This document shows positions 1-10,625 of a stretch of 64,000 bases of DNA, piece by piece. The first letter of the stretch is position 1, and each line of letters begins with the position of its first letter. The stretch spans positions 744,001-808,000 of the forward strand of contig JAJKFH010000385.1 in the NCBI GenBank assembly GCA_023333565.1, in the 5' to 3' direction. The DNA is from Puffinus mauretanicus. Lineage: Eukaryota; Chordata; Aves; Procellariiformes; Procellariidae. The notes under the pieces are model-generated. The model did not search any database and was not told the DNA's origin. It saw nothing but the letters and a program-made list of their open reading frames with translations. A program made the position numbers and the translations under genes.

Positions 1-288
1 TGGGCCTCCTGCAGCCAGGCAGGCTCCAGACTTTTTTGGACCCATCAGCAACCCCAGGAGATGGGTGAACTCGGAGCAGCAGCTCGGCCATCCTCCCCTG
101 CGGACGGCCACGTGAATCCCGTAACCTTTGCTGAGAGTGGCGGTTGGGGATTTTTCTTTTCTTTTTAATGTCTTTTTCTATTGCTCTTGCTAATTACTAA
201 AGCAATTTTTAAAATTTAAATGAGGGCTTCCTCCCTCACAGCCCATCTGCTGTGAAATCATAGCGCACATCCTTTGTGACAGTTCAAG

Positions 289-303
289 CATCGCCATGGC
301 AAC
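289..303. promoter_or_regulatory. RFX X-box-like site (candidate)
   Basis: The bases CGCCATGGCAAC are close to the palindromic RFX X-box (GTTGCC-ATGGCAAC type); only the left end deviates. A SOX-like CCTTTGTG lies just upstream at about 271. This is a motif match only, with no conservation evidence, so it may be chance. Confidence 0.2.
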
Positions 304-863
304 GTGTTGTGATGTGATCAACCCTGAGTTATGACCTCACTGCGGGACCGGGCAGGCCAGGCTGCTTTGGCAAGAGGAATAAAAAGCAGCTTCTGTATTA
401 ACAAAAGTGGGATCTCTGCTACAAGCCGATGGGATTTGTCCTGGAGCAGACAGGCTAAAGCCCTCCCTGGAGCTTTTTACAGGACTTCAGTGCTAGGGCT
501 GGGGGGGAATCCACTTGGGAAATCATGTATTTCTCTCCTTAGAGAAAGTTGCTTTATTTGAGAAGTCTTTTCCACCACTTTATGGTTCCTCTTCATTAGA
601 AATCCTTGGAATTTTTAAGAGTTTTTTCCTTCCCCCCCACCCCCTGGTGCTGGGAAAGAAAAGATTGAAAGTGCTGGAGACCGAACTCTCTTTTTCCTGT
701 TTGGAGGCAGGTATACTGCATGGCTGGTGGCAATGCATACTTCACCTATGCACCCCCCGTGGCTTTGCCCCGACCCCATCCAGAAGATAGCAGGGCGGGG
801 GGTGGGTGCTTTGGCTTTCCGAAGCATTCATCTCTCACCTCCCTGCTGAGCCTGGCGTGAAGG

Positions 864-877
864 GTGACAACTGTCAC
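864..877. promoter_or_regulatory. TGACA-AC-TGTCA palindrome (MEIS/TGIF-like, candidate)
   Basis: GTGACAACTGTCAC consists of two inverted TGACA half sites separated by 2 bp. That is the arrangement bound by TALE homeodomain dimers (TGIF/MEIS). A 14-bp match in 64 kb is weak evidence on its own. Confidence 0.2.
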
Positions 878-1477
878 AAGCCTTTGTGGACAACTGGAGT
901 GGATTAGCAACCAAAGACCACCCAGCAGGTGTCATATCCAGTGTTATCCATTTCCAATTAACCAAAGATCTGGTTCAGAGCCCCTGGTTCAAAGTTGGGG
1001 ATTTTTTTCTTTTCTTTTTTTTTTGTGATTCCTGTGGATTTTGGATCAGATTTTAACCGTCAAACTAAGCCTGCTCTTCCAGGAAGCTATTTGCACATGT
1101 AACTAATTCACCGAGACAGCTTGTATATTTATCTGTACTTTAGTATGTATTTTGGAATGTGTCTTTATCTGTCCCTTAGATTAGAATATAGCATCTTTAG
1201 ACTGGTGGTGCAAACAGAATTGATGGGGATATTTGGCAACTCCAGAGGGACTGGTGGTACAATTTGCCACCTCTCTGGGGAGCTGGGAATTTAACAGGCA
1301 GCCTAGTTTGGCTATTTTATTTGTTGCTGAGTAGACATGGTGCCGTTTATGAGGACTTAAATGATACACGTCTATTAAATGATGTGTGTTAACAAAGCTG
1401 AGAGGTGTTTTGGGAAGGGGAGGAGAGAATCTGGGAAAAATGATGCAGTTCTTCAAGTGGCACACTGTGCAGAGAAG

Positions 1478-1534
1478 AAGTATTAGACTTTCATAGTATT
1501 AGACTTTCAAGTATTAAGACTTTCAAGTATTAAG
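1478..1534 (+). repeat. Short tandem repeat, ~16-17 bp unit
   Basis: About three and a half copies of a unit reading roughly AGTATTA(A)GACTTTCA follow each other, differing by single-base indels. It is a minisatellite-like local duplication with no coding role. Confidence 0.8.
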
Positions 1535-1717
1535 ACAACTTCTATACGATGGTAAGGTCTAGGGGACCACAGTGGGTCTGCTGTGCCAAGGTCTGTATGG
1601 TGATAGAAGAGCACACAGCCCTTAGCTGCTATAGGTTCCTCTGTCCTTCATGGTTGAGCTGGTGCATAAAGCTGACAGGCCTTACACATCTGTTCCTCCC
1701 TGTCCCTTTTTGAACTA

Positions 1718-1750
1718 TATATATAGGGCTATATATAATCAATATAGCCC
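1718..1750. repeat. Overlapping AT-rich inverted repeats
   Basis: TATATATAG (1718-1726) pairs with CTATATATA (1729-1737) across 2 bp. GGGCTATAT (1726-1734) pairs with ATATAGCCC (1742-1750) across 7 bp. The two perfect 9-bp hairpins share bases and are mutually exclusive. Confidence 0.75.
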
Positions 1751-2299
1751 CAGTGTATTACTAATCAGGCCATTTCATTTTGCACTGGTGACTCTCTGCT
1801 TTACCTGTCGAGTGAGAAAACTGGCAAATGGCTGCTGCAGCTTTCTCTTTAAGCCATTTTGGAGAGCCGACCTCAAAGACCTCCGTAATTTTTTAGGCTC
1901 ACAACCAAAAGGGGGGAAAAAAAGAAATCAAGTGTAATGATTTTCTCCCTCCAAAACTGGCTTTAAAAATAGTCCCTGCTCAGCCTCTTTATGCCATCTT
2001 ACAGCCTCCAGCAAGTTTTTACAGCTGAGCTCGTTCCAACCCCAGAAAATGCAGCACAGCCCCTGAACTATTGAAGTGCAAATGGCTTGACCGTAATCTA
2101 GGAAGATTCAAGAGAAACGGGTCAAATGTTACACTAAACACTTATGGCAACATGTTTTAACAGCAGGAGGATAGAAGCATGTTTACCCTGGGCAGGTTTA
2201 ATGCGAGAAGATTAAAATCTCTTTTCTGAAGGTGAATGTAATCAGGTCTTTGGCTGTGCATGCTCAAAAATAACAATACTTCTGTAGCTGCGTCCATAC

Positions 2300-2480
2300 C
2301 AGGGTCTCAAGGTGCTTAGAAGATTAACTTCATAAGCTTTACAGCATGCTCATGTTATCAGTCCCTATGGTTATCCCAATTTATCGGTGGGAAACTGGGG
2401 CTTGGGGAAGCTGGAGATCAAGTTCTCCAGTGGCTTTGGCTGCAGCCAAGCATTCATAAAAATCAGTACCGGCACTGGGG
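2300..2480 (-). repeat. Ancient MIR/L2-like relic
   Basis: The order of motifs resembles the 3' half of MIR/L2 read in reverse: a 'gcTTTACAgcatgCTCATgttatc' stretch, then 'ATCCCAaTTTAtcGgtGGGAAACTGGGGC', then 'GGGGAAGctgGaGatCAAGTTCtcC'. Such relics are sparse but present in birds. The copy is very diverged, so family and limits are approximate. Confidence 0.4.
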
Positions 2481-4245
2481 ATCTTGCGACTTTTGCTGAC
2501 TCCACACAAGGAACCCGTGGCACAGTCAGATCCCCTGAGTCTAAACCTGTTGGCTTAGCTACGCGCCCCGTCGTTCATCCCCATCGCTGACACCAGCAGG
2601 AATGCTCGGTTCGGCTCGCTACGCATTGTGGTAAATATTTATAGGACTGGCCTGCATCTCAGCAGTGGCAGTGGGAATTTTCCTGCTTTCAAAGAAAAGT
2701 GTACCCGTACCGCTATCAGAAATACAAAAGCGGTGTCACAGTGCTCACAGAAACAAATTGGAGTCTTTATCCTACCAGGGCTCAGCCAAGAGTTCGTATC
2801 ATCTTCTTAGTACGAGATCTGCCCTTAGGTCCTCAGCGCATAGATTTTCCCTGCATGCTGGGGTAGCTCTGGGGTTTTGTTTTGCTGCAAGGCCATGCTA
2901 GTAATAACTCCTGTAAGTTTTGGAAAGCTGGATTTGCAAAGCTAGCTGCTGGAGAATGTGCTAAATTACAGGTTAGGCAATGTGTATTTACTACAACTAA
3001 AGGGAAATGTTTTTTTCCAATCTTGAAAAACCCAGAAAGGCAGCTTTCTCAGTGCAAAATATTTTGTCACGGTAGCCACCTTAAATGTCACCCTGGTTCG
3101 GTGACAAATTTATGGTGACATTTTTTCCACAGAGATGGTTAAACTCAACTCAAGTGCTGCCTGTAAAATACTGATTTTCCTGCACTCTGAGGGTGTCTGG
3201 GGAAAAAAAAAAATGACACTGTATGTAAAATTTGATTTATAAAAAACATGTGCCTGTTGCTTCAACCTCTGGATGCATTTACATTACAAGACATAAATTA
3301 AATTTAACGTTAGGCTGCCAACAACCGTGTTTCATCCAGGCCTGAGCCGGCAGGATGGGATGCGATACATGGGTGGCAATACAGGAGGGGACAGACCAGG
3401 AGGGTAACTGATAAAGGCATATACCTTTATAAAGGCATGGGCATACATTTTGCTGGCTATGAACTGTATAGAGCCACCTGGTTTCAGAACTACTCTTTTC
3501 AATATTAAAAAATATGAAGATAAGGGATCCCCCTTCCCCTAACCCCTTGAATTTATTCGCAACAGTTTTGGAAGTCAGCAATAGAATGCAAAATAAGCAT
3601 AGAATTTATTAATGCTTTCCTTAATGCCATAATATTGGTGCAGATCTTTCAGAGGAGTGCTGGGATCTACTGTCTGGGGGGGAGGTGGGCGAAGGGTCTC
3701 TCTCTGTCCAGGTCCTATTCACCTCTTCTACTTATGTTTTAACACTTTAATGAAATACATTTAAAAATAAATGTTATGCTAAGGATGGTATGATGGATAC
3801 TGGATTTGATGGATCGTGATACAAATGCAGATTAATATTAATCATATCTGTATAATTTAATGAAGGATATAATGCCACCTGCTGTGTGATAAAAACAAAT
3901 TACGGCTTCTTTGGCTGTTTTTGTCTAGTTCTGGAAAGAAAATGAATTTGGACTAAACTAATTTCCCACATATAATGTCTTGTATGTGTAATTAAAGATT
4001 CACGTGTTGCAACTAAGCATAAATACTGTGTAAAATCACACACAGGAGAGGCCTACGATGTTAACCCAGCACTTCCCGGAGGGTACAGCATCCAGCATCT
4101 TCTGGTTGAGTTCAGTAGTAGTTTCCTTTTCTTCACCGGGGACCTGGAAGACACCCTCTTACACTTCCCTGCTTTGTTACAGGTACAATGAAATCCCCTT
4201 GGAGGCAATAATGACCTTTTATTCACAGAGCAGTGCCAGGCAGAG

Positions 4246-4440
4246 ACGTGTATTTATACGCTTAGCGTGGGCAGCGCACTTGACCGGTGATTCGGGGCCA
4301 GGCGGTGTTGGTACAGCCCTTTGGCGGTGGCTGCCCAGCGGCTCTCTGCCCGGGGACGCCGTATGAGTCCAAAGAGGGAGCGATGGTGCCTCGGAGCAGG
4401 CGTCTCTGCTGGCTGCAGACCGCAAGTGGCACCAAGAGAA
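4246..4440. promoter_or_regulatory. Small CpG-rich patch (candidate regulatory element)
   Basis: About 16 CpG dinucleotides occur in roughly 190 bp by my hand count, against sparse CpG in the flanks, and local GC is visibly higher. By rough count the observed/expected CpG ratio is near 1. The patch falls short of the usual length for a CpG island. No exon, TATA box or repeat was recognised in it. It could be an unmethylated enhancer or promoter fragment, or a decayed GC-rich repeat. Confidence 0.35.
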
Positions 4441-4856
4441 GGCATTAAAACCCAGGCAGTGGCTCGGGCCTGTTGCCACTGTGGACCTTTCTGAGGACTT
4501 GGTGGGTTTTTTGGCTAATTATTAGGGGTTATTTTGCAGCTCAGGGCGCCCAGTCCGGCCAGAGCTCCTGCCCTGGAGTGTGCTGTGTCTCCTTGCCATA
4601 TCTAAAGGCTGAATGGCCTAGCTGCTGGATGGCGTATTATATATGGCAGACTGACAAACGGTGGTAACAAAATAACTTTGTCCCCCAACAAAGTTAATTG
4701 AATGAGATTTAATGTTGCTAAGAGATTTGGACTGCATCCCTCAAACTTCAGGAGATCAGGCTGCCGAGCAGGAGGCACTGCAGAGGGGTTGGCGCCGCGC
4801 CAGTAAACAAAGCTTTATCAGGATGATATGTTAATATTTGTGTGTACTGTAAAATT

Positions 4857-4895
4857 AAAAAAAAAAAAAAAAAAAAGGGGGCGGGGGCAGGGTGG
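4857..4895 (+). repeat. A20 tract followed by a G-rich tract
   Basis: Twenty consecutive A (4857-4876) run directly into two G5 blocks and a G3 block. No polyadenylation signal or retroposed body is visible upstream, so I do not call a retropseudogene tail. Confidence 0.8.
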
Positions 4896-6164
4896 TGGAC
4901 TGCCTCATCTGCTTCTCTGGCATAGCGGTTCCCGTGGAAGCTGACGGTAAAACATTAATGCTTCAGCAATGAAGACAAGTGATTTCAAAACAGCTTGATT
5001 GCAACGGAGAACAGATGCCTAATGCAGCCAGTCTACTTTCATCTGTGGTCCCAGCAGATCTTACATGGAGAAATATTTTTCTTATGAGAAGGCCCAGAAG
5101 CCCCAGCTAAAATCAGAGCTGAGTTCGGTGCGGGGCTTCTTCAGGATGCAACGATGCTGACTCAGCAGGTTGTAGGTGGATGCAAGCTCTCTCTGCCTGG
5201 GCACCAAGCTGGCCATGCACGGGTTCACCATCATTCAAAAACTGTGTAACCACGTTAGTGTGAGACTGCACTTGAGGTAACAAACCATGATGAAAAATCC
5301 GACTACAGAGAAAAACCCCAATGAACCAGCTGGTAAGAAATGCAGGCAGTGGTGAGATTCTCGGTGTCCTTCATCTGACACAATATGGACGGGGAAAACG
5401 CAGAGAGTGCAGCAGTGGATCTTGCAGGCTGAGAAGGTGCTCCTGAATTTCATCTAAACTTTGGACAACTGAAACATTGAAGCTGATGTCAAAGTGGGTT
5501 TTTGTGAATTAATTGCTGGAAAGAAGTTAACTGGAGAAGATGATGGAGCAGATGCTGAAGATAAGAAACAACAGGATGGTGAAGAGGGAATTTCCTCTTG
5601 GTTTAGCTGGTGATGTGTGCCAGCGTTATAAGATATGTTTTCTGAGCGTGGATGTGTGCGAGAGGTTTGAGGAGGGACCCTGGCAGTGCTCCTGCCCGGT
5701 CCTGACTTGCTCACTGCTAGTAGGTTCTCACCCTGGAGATTTGGGGAAAGTGGACCTGAGTGTGCCAGGCGCTGGAAACACATGCGATGGTGTAAAGGGT
5801 GTCACCACTCCACCATGGCTGACCTGAGTCCTACCAGAAACTCGACTAGTATTTTCATCTGAGGAAGACACGCTGCAAGTGTGGTCCATCTGGTGACCAT
5901 GTCAGCAAAGTGTAGCATATAGTTTTCTCACCATATGAAACCTGCAGCACCTGCATAGGGCATGGGAAAAATGGGGAAACCCTGAACTTTCATGAGATGG
6001 AGGACAGCACAGTGTCTACCCACAGAGCTTTGTAGTTTCCGCTATGGTTGTAAGACGAGAGCTACAGCTCTCCTTTATTGCCGGTAGACAGGTAGGGCCT
6101 GGGCTGTCCAGATGACACTTTTTTCCTCTCTTCCAACCTACTGCCTACTTTCATAAGCACTTTG

Positions 6165-6235
6165 CCTGAAATCCTGGTCCCAGTGAAGCAAAATGGCAAA
6201 TATCTCATTGGCTCCAGTGGGACCAGGGCTAATTC
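6165..6235. repeat. Ancient palindromic repeat fragment
   Basis: CCTGGTCCCA (6173-6182) is the exact reverse complement of TGGGACCAGG (6218-6227). The spacer reads like the 'cattgacttcaatggg' foldback element common in turtle, crocodile and bird genomes. Assignment to that old repeat class is from memory and inferred. Confidence 0.4.
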
Positions 6236-7737
6236 TCAGATAGAATGACGTACTAGCCCTATGCGCTGGCTATACTCTGAACTTACACACCCAGAAGTCA
6301 CATAAAGACAACACCAAGGTCATGGGAAATCCACATTTTCTGTATAAAGCATCGGAGTACAATTTGTAGGCTGATGCAGCTTATCTTTAGATCACTAAGG
6401 GGATGGATAAGGCTTGGGAACCTTGTGTAGCTCAGCCCAGATAAAGGTTCAAGTCCAGACTGATTAAATGTTGTCTGTTGCCTCCACAATGTGGTTCAGA
6501 TGTGTCTACCTGGATTTTAGTAGACAAGTTTTACACCTACAAGATGTTCCCTCTTTGCCAAATCACCCCCTGGCATTGGGGTGAGGTACAAGCGTGACAT
6601 TTGTACTGTTTCTATAGCTGGGCTACAAGCCTGCCAGTTGCTATTAACATTCCCTAAAAAAACCAGGCTCTAGGAGAGGGAGACGAGGAATGCATCAAGC
6701 GTTTATTGGCTTTGCTGCTGATAACAGGGTGAAGATAAATATTTGTGCAATGGTATGCCCTCTTATCTGGCTCTGGGAATAAAGTGATGATTCAGTCCAA
6801 GTGCTTTATCACAGTTACACATCAGAGAAGAACTATATAGAAATCTTATCTCAGGACTGTCTTGGCTTTTGCAGATCTGAATAATTATGTGGATCTGATT
6901 AGTTATAAGTTTTACATTCCTTTAACGGGGCTCTTCCATCTGAATAGTCAGTTGTGTGCACAGAAAAACTCCTCTCACCTCACATTATTTTTTATTGCCC
7001 TGGTCTGCATGTGTCTAATTCATTTTTGTATCCCAGAAATGGTGTCTCTGGTTATATTTTGGGGGATTCAGCTTGAGTTAGGACCTGCCTTCCTGAGTGC
7101 TGAGGAAACACACAGGTTTGCAGAGAGCACTCTGTGCTGTAACACGACAACAGAAATGAGGAAGACTAAAGCTAAAGTCAAATTCATCCTGGTGGAAACT
7201 TTATTATCGTGAATGAACCATATCCCTGAAGAAAAAACTGGGTTTACCTCCAAACACCACACCTCCCAACTCCACAGGAGTTCAAATGAGCTAATCCTAG
7301 CGACTTTAAGTGATGTAAGGTGACCTTCACTCCAGAAGCCTTTTCTCCTGTCAATTTTCTCCATTCCAGTGTCTTTCCATGCTCAACTGGCAGCATCAGC
7401 AGAGAGGGAGGAAAATAATAACAGCAGCAGTCACTGCCAGAGCAAAAAAGAGAGTGTGCAATGTTTTTGGTGTTGTCCAGAGGAGAAAGGCTATGAGCAG
7501 ACAAACTTGTGTGCTGAGTTCAATCTTAACGTTCCTTCTAATAAGCCCCGATGTTGTATTTAAAAAAGGAATCTCTAGATTGGTGAAAACAGGTCTTATA
7601 TTAAAAGTATTGTCTCTGGTTTAAAAAACACCAGTGGAAAGAGCTTTTGTTTATATTTTTTTCTCTCTCTGGGCTGCAAGGATTGATTCGTCTGTTTGAG
7701 CACAACACTGGTAGCCGAGACTGTCACAAGGGCTGGC

Positions 7738-7830
7738 CCCTCGAAACCAAAGCTCTTCGTTCCTCCCCCGTGTAATCGGCTGGGAAAGGGCTCGCTGGCC
7801 CCGCGGGGAGCTTGCTCCGTCAGGAACAGC
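7738..7830. promoter_or_regulatory. Short CpG cluster
   Basis: About eight CpG sites fall within roughly 90 bp around a CCGCGGGG core, while the surrounding sequence is CpG-poor. This is a compositional observation only; no gene start was found nearby. Confidence 0.25.
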
Positions 7831-10564
7831 CTCCTTCTGCTGGAGCTTCAGGAGCTGGGGGAACGTGGGGGAACAGAGAAGCTAAACCTCCTTCTCCTCT
7901 GTCTGGTTTTAATGTCACTTATGAAGGAGCTATCGGAAGTTCTTAGCTTCACATTTTGATCTCATTTCCCATTCGGCAGCTCGGTACAGATGTGGATTTT
8001 CCGAGCCATCTGATCTGTTTGGATAATAAAAGCCCGTTAGGTCTTTTGGGGAAAAGCTGATATACAGTTGCCAACATTTTTGTAGATGTTTTCCAAACAC
8101 AATTTTCCAACTGAACCCCAGAGGGTGGGCAGGCTGGGAGCTGCTGGAGGGCTGTGTGCTCGATTTCATCCATTTTTAATGTGCTTAAAAAAAGAAAGAA
8201 AGAGAACAATGCCCTTTCCTATTGACCAACTTCTCTAGAATGATACAGTTTTGGGGTTTTCGTACTGAAGAATTTATTTTCTAATAAAGTCTTGATTTAT
8301 ATCTTTTAATCTAGGTTTCCATTTTTCTGCCAAAACATTAAAAGAGCAGCAATCTCTTCCCCATCCATGTAATGATGAGAGATCCTCACATGCTCTGAAT
8401 CAAGAAAAGCATATTAAAATCCTTTACTGTGTTTTTTTATAAAGCATTCGGAGCTGTCATTTGCCTTTGAAATCTGGTGGTGGTGGTATACGTGTAGCAC
8501 TTCTAGAAATAAGGTCATGGATGCTAATCCACAAGCTCCCAACATCACTTTCCTCTCCTGTGTTTTATGGGCTTCTCCCAAGAACCAAGCTGGTAGCATC
8601 GCATCCACCAATTTGATGAGCAGTCCTGGAGCATGTTACATTCATCTTGTGGGACTTGAAGTGGTGAGAGGCTCTGACCTCTTTTCTGGCAAGTCTGGAT
8701 ATATTTACAAGGTAGGAAAGAGTGACTGTTGGGAATAACTGTGTTGACTCTGGACACCCTACTGCTGGGATGCTCCTGAATCTCGTTCTTAGGAGGCCCA
8801 GTTGGTACCCGTGGAGAACACCCAGGACATGCCTTGCAGTGCACTGTATGACACCTTGCAGACCTGTTGTGGGATGGCCATTTGGCCAAGGAGACGTACC
8901 CAGGTCCTCTGTGCTGCATGCCTGCTTCTCACTCCCTTCTGCAGTTCTGAGTGCCTCTAGTCTTTCTCTGAGAAATCTCATCTCCTTCTGAAATTGATCT
9001 TTTTCCTTTCAAGTTTCTTCTCTTCCTGCGTTTTCTGTAGTTCTTCGTAATAAAAGAGAGGAATGTGAATTCCTCCCTCATCTTCCCTCCCTTCTTCTTT
9101 CTTATGATACCTTCTCCTGCTGACAGTGCAAGTGCAGTCTGCTGCCAGGTCTTCATAACTGCTGTTCATGGGCTGGAGCACTTGCACACAAAGCTTTGTG
9201 CGTGGATCTAGAAATCTGTGTGACAAAGTGGATCCAGGACTCAGCAATACAGATTTTTCAAAACTAAGACTGAGGACACCATTGCTTTATAAAGCTGCGT
9301 GCAGTGAGACCCATCAGAGAGCTCTCATTGACCTCAGAATGTGAATGCAAGCCTCGTCGCAGCAGAGCAAATGGCATAAAAGCAGGCGTCTGTTCTCCAA
9401 ACCTGTTTTGTTTTGCTGTTATGTGTGAGCTGGAGAGCCTCCTGCGTGCTACTGAAGAAGGAAGATTTATTTTTTTAAGTTCTAATATAATCAGAAGATT
9501 TTTCTGTTAGAACTGAAAAACAGCAAAGAAAACTTCAAACAGCAGGCAAGACGACTGCTACAGGTGACCCAGCCACAATTTACAGAGAGACCTCTACCTT
9601 ATAGCACAATAACATTGAGGATCATGATGCTCTGGCCCTTTTTTTCTTCCCTGAACTGTTCAGATAATGGTTGGGCTAATTGGTAGCTGTCAAGCTTGTG
9701 CTGAATGTACTGAGGGTTTCTGTGATACTGCTCTGTCCACTTGAAGGCAAGCGGTCTAGTTTGGGTTTCAGAAAAATGTCAATTAGAAAGCAATTTCCAT
9801 GCATTCACAGCTTACTCTTCCAAAGCTGATCTATTTATTTCTGTTATCTGCTTCATTGTAAACTCCCAGAGCACAGACTGTCTCCCTTATTGTATGCGTG
9901 CAAAGTGCCCGCTGCAGTCTGGCTCTCCTTCGTGCTGGGACTCCAAGGTGCTGCTACAATTAATGCGAGGATGGAAAGTTTGAATAAGCTGCTCTGAGTG
10001 ATGAATGTGTGTGAGGAAGTCTCCTAGGATTTTTCCTATAATAAAGTATTATTTTTCACATTAACAATTCCAAAATAGCTGAACTCTGACTTGGACTTTT
10101 CAGTGCATGTTTCCCACAGTATGTGTTCACTAAGCTGTTCTGCTGCTGAGAGTGAAATTCTGGCCCCTGTGAGCCGTGCGCAGTCCCAGGGAGCAGTGGC
10201 CAACCCAGTTGTCTTTTGCTGCTTGATTTTGAGGAGCGGATCTTATATCTTTTTTGTTTGCACTTCTATAAACTTTCAGAACACACTATAGCTTGAGCCA
10301 TCCCTTCAGGAAACATTTAAAAATACCTGGTTTTGAAGATGCATCTCACAAATAGGTATTTTTAATTGGTCAAGGAAAAATTGCTTATTAAAGGACAATG
10401 CTCTTTTTACAGGTATGTCACAGTGGTGGTGGTGTAGGGCTAGAGCTGGTGGAGGTTAGTGGCTTTTTAGCTTCCTTTGCAGCTTGAGAGTGAAGATATA
10501 GTATTGGGGCATGACCTCGGAGAACTGGGCTCCAAAAATAACCTTACCCCATTTTTTTTTTGGC

Positions 10565-10625
10565 AAATCACTCATAGTGTCTCGCTATCTGAATATCTTG
10601 TCTGTAAAGTGGGGACTGCAGACAA
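10565..10625 (+). repeat. Possible MIR-like relic
   Basis: The stretch 'gtctcgcTaTctgaataTCttgTCTGTAAAGTGGGGActg' resembles the 'tcagtttcctCaTCTGTAAAATGGGGAtaa' core of MIR. The match is short and could be chance. Confidence 0.3.

Larger units (their letters stand above)
1..2290. other. Unique non-coding sequence
   Basis: No recognisable exon or repeat family was found here. The short open frames (at most 95 codons) look like chance. The stretch holds T-rich tracts (about 145-175 and 1006-1024), a short tandem repeat (1478-1534), overlapping AT-rich hairpins (1718-1750) and two motif-level regulatory candidates (289-303 and 864-877). I infer intergenic or intronic DNA. Confidence 0.6.
2490..6160. 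other. Unique non-coding sequence with one CpG-rich patch
   Basis: No exon or repeat family was recognised. Open frames of up to 109 codons occur on both strands but show no domain or splice-site context. Notable local features are the CpG-dense patch at 4246-4440 and the A20/G-rich junction at 4857-4895. Confidence 0.55.

Noticed and set aside
4857..4876. Poly-A tract as the tail of a processed pseudogene
   Set aside because: No polyadenylation signal, coding body or target duplication could be found upstream.
6440..6462. GGTTCAAGTCC as a tRNA T-arm
   Set aside because: No cloverleaf, A box or acceptor stem can be built around it; similar isolated matches at 28806 and 54950 fail too.
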